From Paracholeplasma vituli (GTDB lineage Bacteria > Bacillota_I > Bacilli_A > Acholeplasmatales > UBA5453): a stretch of DNA of 64,000 nucleotides. The stretch covers positions 60,010-124,009 of the forward strand of contig NZ_JAOEGN010000005.1 of NCBI RefSeq assembly GCF_025446935.1, written 5' to 3'. The notes beneath the pieces were generated by a model. The model saw only the letters and a list, made by a program, of their open reading frames with translations, had not been told where the DNA came from and did not search any database. Position 1 is the first letter of the stretch. Each line of letters starts with the position of its first letter. The translations under genes were made by a program, and so were the position numbers. This document shows positions 61,239 through 64,000 of the stretch, piece by piece.

Positions 61239-63728
61239 TTATCGACGCCAATTTGGCATGTTTCTTTGATTGTGGTTCTGTTTGATTTTTCCTGGCTTTT
61301 TACTTCTAAGTTCGCCACCCTCATTGGTTTTTGTATTCTTCACGACTTCTTCGCGTTCAGAATTTACACGGATTTGGGCACGCAACACATAGGTTGCGAT
61401 ATCTTTAGAAATATTAAGCGTCATATCTCTAAACTTAGCGAAGCCTTCTTTTTGATAGATTTGAAGCGGGTTACTTTGACCGTATTGTTGTAGTGTAACA
61501 GCTTGTCTAAGTTCGCTCATTTGATCTATATGTCGCATCCAGAACGTATCAATGACACGAAGTGAAATGACTTTTAAGAATTCATTAAAGACTTCTTCAG
61601 GGAACATATTCTTCTTCGCTTCGATTTCATGGATCGCTAGGGATTTTAAGTAAGCAGGAATACCTTTTTCATCCAGTTCAGCGAGTTTTTCTTTATCGAC
61701 AGTACCTCTTGCGAATAAAACACCATCGAAAGTTGCGTGAATGGCTTCATCGTTAATATCGAACTTATTCTTACCAACTTGAACCATGAGTGGTGCGACA
61801 GCACTCTCAATATAGGATTCAATGGCTTTGATGACAAATGGTTCAATGTTCGCTTCCGTGAGAACGAATGTACGTTCTGCATACATGATTTCTCTTTGTT
61901 TACGAAGTACATCGTCATATTTCAATACAGTTTTACGAGTATCGTAGTTTTGACCTTCAATACGTTTTTGCGCAGAAGATACAAAACGTGAGAATATCTT
62001 GGATTCAAGTGGTTGAGGTTTTGTCGCATCTTTATCGGTATTGAGTTTGGATATCATCGCAATACGTTGTTTAAAGGATTCCCCACCAAATCGCATTAAG
62101 AGTTCATCTTCAGCGGATAGATAGAATCTCGAGTAACCTGGGTCTCCTTGACGTCCTGAACGACCTCTTAACTGATTATCGATACGTCTAGATTCGTGAC
62201 GTTCAGAACCGATGACTGCGAGACCACCAAGTTCAACGACACCTTCGCCAAGTTTAATATCGGTACCACGACCAGCCATATTGGTAGCAATCGTTACAGC
62301 GAATTTTTGACCCGCTTTTGCGATAATATCAGCTTCGCGTTCGTGTTGTTTGGCGTTTAATACGTCGTGTCTAATCCCACGATGATTCAGTAATTTAGAT
62401 AAGATTTCAGAGGTTTCAACTGCAACCGTACCTAATAAGATCGGTTGACCTTTTTTGTGTCTTTCCTCAATATCATCAATCAATGCGTTGTATTTATCTT
62501 CTAAGGTAACAAATAAATAGTCTGGTGCATCCACACGAATAACGGGTTCGTTCGTAGGTACTTCGACGACATACATGTTATAAATTTCTCTGAACTCTTC
62601 TTCCTCGGTCTTCGCTGTACCAGTCATCCCGGACAGTTTCTTATACATTCTGAAGAAATTTTGGTAAGTAATGGTCGCAACCGTTACGGTTTCTTTTTTT
62701 ATTTCTACGTTTTCTTTAGCTTCTAAGGCTTGGTGTAACCCTTCAGAAAACTGTCTACCTGGTAATACACGACCTGTAAATTGGTCAATAATGAGAACTG
62801 CGTTATCGACGACCATATAATCTTTATCTCTAAACATAATATAGTTCGCACGGAGTGCATTATTGATGTGGTGTAGTAAGGTTACGTTATTGATGTCATA
62901 GAGGTTTTCGATTCTAAACATCTGTTCCGCTTTTTGAATACCCGATTCAGAAAGCTCGATGGTTTTAGATTCAATGTCAATGAAATAGTCTTCATCGCTT
63001 AAGTGTTTCGCAAAACGATCCGCACCGGTATATAAGTTTTGATTTTGTTTCGCACCACCGGAAATGATGAGCGGTGTACGGGCTTCATCAATTAAGATGG
63101 AGTCAACTTCGTCGATGATTGCGTAGTTTAAACCACGTTTTTGAACCATATCTTTCGCATAAAGCGCCATGTGGTCTCTTAAGTAGTCAAAGCCCAATTC
63201 GGAGTTTGTCGAATATAAAATATCGCAATCATAGGCGGCTTTCTTCTGGTCTGGTGTGAGTTCACGGATGTTTAATCCAACCGTCAAACCTAAAAAGCGA
63301 TAGATTTCGCCAATTTCACCTTCAGCTTCACGTTTAGCTAAGTATTCATTCACAGTGACAATGTGAGTGCCTAAGCCGTTAAGTGCGTTCAAATATGCTG
63401 GCATGACTGCAGTGAGGGTTTTACCTTCACCGGTTTTCATTTCAGCGATGTTCCCACCATGAATCGCAATCGCACCCAACAATTGGACATAGTATGGGTA
63501 CATTCCAGTCACACGACGAGATGCTTCTCTAACGACTGCGTAGGCTTCTACAAGTAAGTCGTCCAAGGTTTCGCCATTTTGGAATCGTTGTTTAAATTCT
63601 GCTGTTTTATTTTTTAATGCTTCGTCACTTAAAGCCGCCATAGAGTCGGCTAATTTTTCTATTTTATCTGCGATGGGTCTGGCTTTTTTTAATTCTTTAA
63701 TGCCTGCGTCAAACCATTTCTTAAACAT
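61239..63728 (-). CDS. secA: Protein translocase ATPase SecA
   Basis: An 829-residue SecA: MKTGEGKTLTAVMPAYLNAL (Walker A near 99-104), YAIIDEVDSILIDEARTPLIISG (Walker B), GMTGTAKTEEEEF, TNMAGRGTDIKLG and LRGRSGRQGDPG. The C-terminus ends in KQNHNQRNMPNWRR and lacks the CxCx8C zinc-binding tail for SecB or ribosome contact. It drives secretion through SecYEG. The start at 63728 is chosen (MFKKWFDAGIKELKKA matches the family); the 25-residue in-frame extension covers the promoter. Confidence 0.97.
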   Translation of the reverse strand: MFKKWFDAGIKELKKARPIADKIEKLADSMAALSDEALKNKTAEFKQRFQNGETLDDLLVEAYAVVREASRRVTGMYPYYVQLLGAIAIHGGNIAEMKTGEGKTLTAVMPAYLNALNGLGTHIVTVNEYLAKREAEGEIGEIYRFLGLTVGLNIRELTPDQKKAAYDCDILYSTNSELGFDYLRDHMALYAKDMVQKRGLNYAIIDEVDSILIDEARTPLIISGGAKQNQNLYTGADRFAKHLSDEDYFIDIESKTIELSESGIQKAEQMFRIENLYDINNVTLLHHINNALRANYIMFRDKDYMVVDNAVLIIDQFTGRVLPGRQFSEGLHQALEAKENVEIKKETVTVATITYQNFFRMYKKLSGMTGTAKTEEEEFREIYNMYVVEVPTNEPVIRVDAPDYLFVTLEDKYNALIDDIEERHKKGQPILLGTVAVETSEILSKLLNHRGIRHDVLNAKQHEREADIIAKAGQKFAVTIATNMAGRGTDIKLGEGVVELGGLAVIGSERHESRRIDNQLRGRSGRQGDPGYSRFYLSAEDELLMRFGGESFKQRIAMISKLNTDKDATKPQPLESKIFSRFVSSAQKRIEGQNYDTRKTVLKYDDVLRKQREIMYAERTFVLTEANIEPFVIKAIESYIESAVAPLMVQVGKNKFDINDEAIHATFDGVLFARGTVDKEKLAELDEKGIPAYLKSLAIHEIEAKKNMFPEEVFNEFLKVISLRVIDTFWMRHIDQMSELRQAVTLQQYGQSNPLQIYQKEGFAKFRDMTLNISKDIATYVLRAQIRVNSEREEVVKNTKTNEGGELRSKKPGKIKQNHNQRNMPNWRR

Positions 63729-63763
63729 TAAATCACACTTTCTTTGGAATATATCTCTATAGT

Positions 63764-63792
63764 ATATTACTATAAATGGGACTTGATTACAA
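63764..63792 (-). promoter_or_regulatory. Candidate promoter of secA
   Basis: TTGTAA (63787-63792), 17 bases, TAATAT (63764-63769) on the minus strand. TATAGT a few bases upstream is an alternative -10. Confidence 0.4.
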
Positions 63793-63816
63793 CAAAACCC
63801 CATCTTTTAACATAAA

Positions 63817-63836
63817 AAAAACGCCTAAGCGTTTTT
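63817..63836 (-). terminator. Terminator next to the IS200/IS605 right end
   Basis: AAAAACGC-TTAG-GCGTTTTT, a palindrome with further T residues on the minus strand. It would stop the tnpB/omega RNA transcript; on the plus strand T residues also follow. Confidence 0.8.
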
Positions 63837-63844
63837 CTGTTTAC

Positions 63845-63955
63845 GTGAACTACCCACCACTTAATAGAAGTGGGGGCTTCCTATCCAAACCAGTGTACCC
63901 ACCAGTGACTCAATAGGCTATCCCCGTAGTCCCTACGGTTCTTAGTTCTTTTATA
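63845..63955 (-). ncRNA. Presumed omega RNA (reRNA) of the tnpB element
   Basis: TnpB-guiding RNAs are made from the 3' end of tnpB through the right-end hairpin. The visible part contains the GTAGGGACTACGGGG stretch (a self-complementary GTAG/CTAC stem) and the right-end hairpin 63853-63876. The guide would be read from the flank, beginning GTAAACAGAAAA (from 63844 downward). The 5' end is not determined and may extend into tnpB. Confidence 0.5.
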
Positions 63956-64000
63956 TCTCTAAAGCTAATTTGTACTGTCTTAATCCTTCTTTGTTGATAT
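63951..64000 (-). CDS. tnpB: TnpB C-terminal tail (partial)
   Basis: The last 15 codons, INKEGLRQYKLALEI and a TAA stop, fit the end of IS605 OrfB/TnpB proteins, where ...NIxxEGL... follows the final catalytic Asp. Only the tail is in view, so activity cannot be judged. Confidence 0.6.
   Translation of the reverse strand, partial: INKEGLRQYKLALEI

Larger units (their letters stand above)
63845..64000 (-). mobile_element. 3' part of an IS200/IS605-type tnpB element
   Basis: Reading on the minus strand from the window edge: the end of a TnpB frame, a conserved region with GTAGGGACTACGGGGATAGCC, then the hairpin CCCCACTT-N5-AAGTGGTGGG (63853-63876) and GTAGTTCAC. This series matches right ends of IS605/IS1341-type elements as I remember them. 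The right boundary is taken after GTTCAC at 63845 but is not proven. The rest of the element lies beyond the window. Confidence 0.75.

Noticed and set aside
61646..61991. Overlapping frames in both strands within secA
   Set aside because: Shadows of the highly conserved secA frame.
1..64000. tRNA, rRNA genes and CRISPR arrays
   Set aside because: No T-loop-type GGTTCRANNCC cloverleaf, rRNA core sequence or regular spacer-repeat pattern was seen by eye; a tRNAscan or Infernal run would settle it.

Overview
The window is a dense, AT-rich, low-GC Gram-positive-type chromosome segment, and nearly every gene is on the minus strand. TGA is used freely as a stop codon and a peptide release factor 2 with the SPF tripeptide is encoded, so the genetic code is standard. 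Gene content (FtsY-YlxM-Ffh, PolA-MutM-CoaE-DnaB-DnaI-ThrS, PstSCAB-PhoU, SecA-PrfB, YitT, RbgA), the Firmicutes-style T-box and the absence of any peptidoglycan-synthesis gene in view fit an Acholeplasma-like mollicute (Acholeplasmatales). That placement is an inference from memory, not a search result.

Layout: 1-5.4 kb holds a P-II-like regulator (cut by the window edge) with a DUF1538 membrane protein, a formate/nitrite-type channel, a small ABM-fold monooxygenase, a ZIP metal transporter and a DUF4143 ATPase. 5.5-9.6 kb is a MaoC hydratase / acyl-CoA dehydrogenase / EtfB / EtfA operon with a divergent TetR regulator. 9.6-16.6 kb is a complete phosphate regulon (pstS-pstC-pstA-pstB-phoU-phoB-phoR) preceded by three Pho-box repeats with an 11-bp period. 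16.6-23.2 kb holds an alpha/beta hydrolase, an Mrp ATPase, an MFS exporter with its ArsR-type regulator, and a NatAB-like ABC exporter.

23.4-37.3 kb is informational: T-box-controlled thrS, a polA-mutM-coaE-orf-dnaB-dnaI operon, ftsY-ylxM-ffh, tpx and topA, with a candidate C-rich small RNA between tpx and topA. 37.5-42.3 kb holds a HEAT-repeat/GT2 membrane glycosyltransferase and a frameshifted protein built of degenerate metallo-beta-lactamase, GGDEF and receiver domains. 42.4-48.6 kb is one tightly overlapping operon: membrane protein, anchorless FtsK, signal peptidase, RbgA, RNase HII and GDPD. 48.7-52.3 kb (plus strand) holds a HAD phosphatase and an XRE / membrane protein / ABC exporter operon with repeated operators. 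52.3-63.7 kb holds glgP, then prfB-yitT-S41 protease-recX-glgB, a DUF1801 protein and secA. The last 150 bases are the 3' end of an IS200/IS605-type tnpB with its right-end hairpin and presumed omega RNA.

Most notable: PstS appears to be circularly permuted; PstA carries an unusual extracytoplasmic insertion; the GT2 neighbour is an all-degenerate signalling protein interrupted at an A7 run; FtsK has no membrane domain but is coupled to a membrane protein; and several regulators sit beside convincing inverted-repeat operators overlapping strong promoters. No tRNA, rRNA or CRISPR array was seen.
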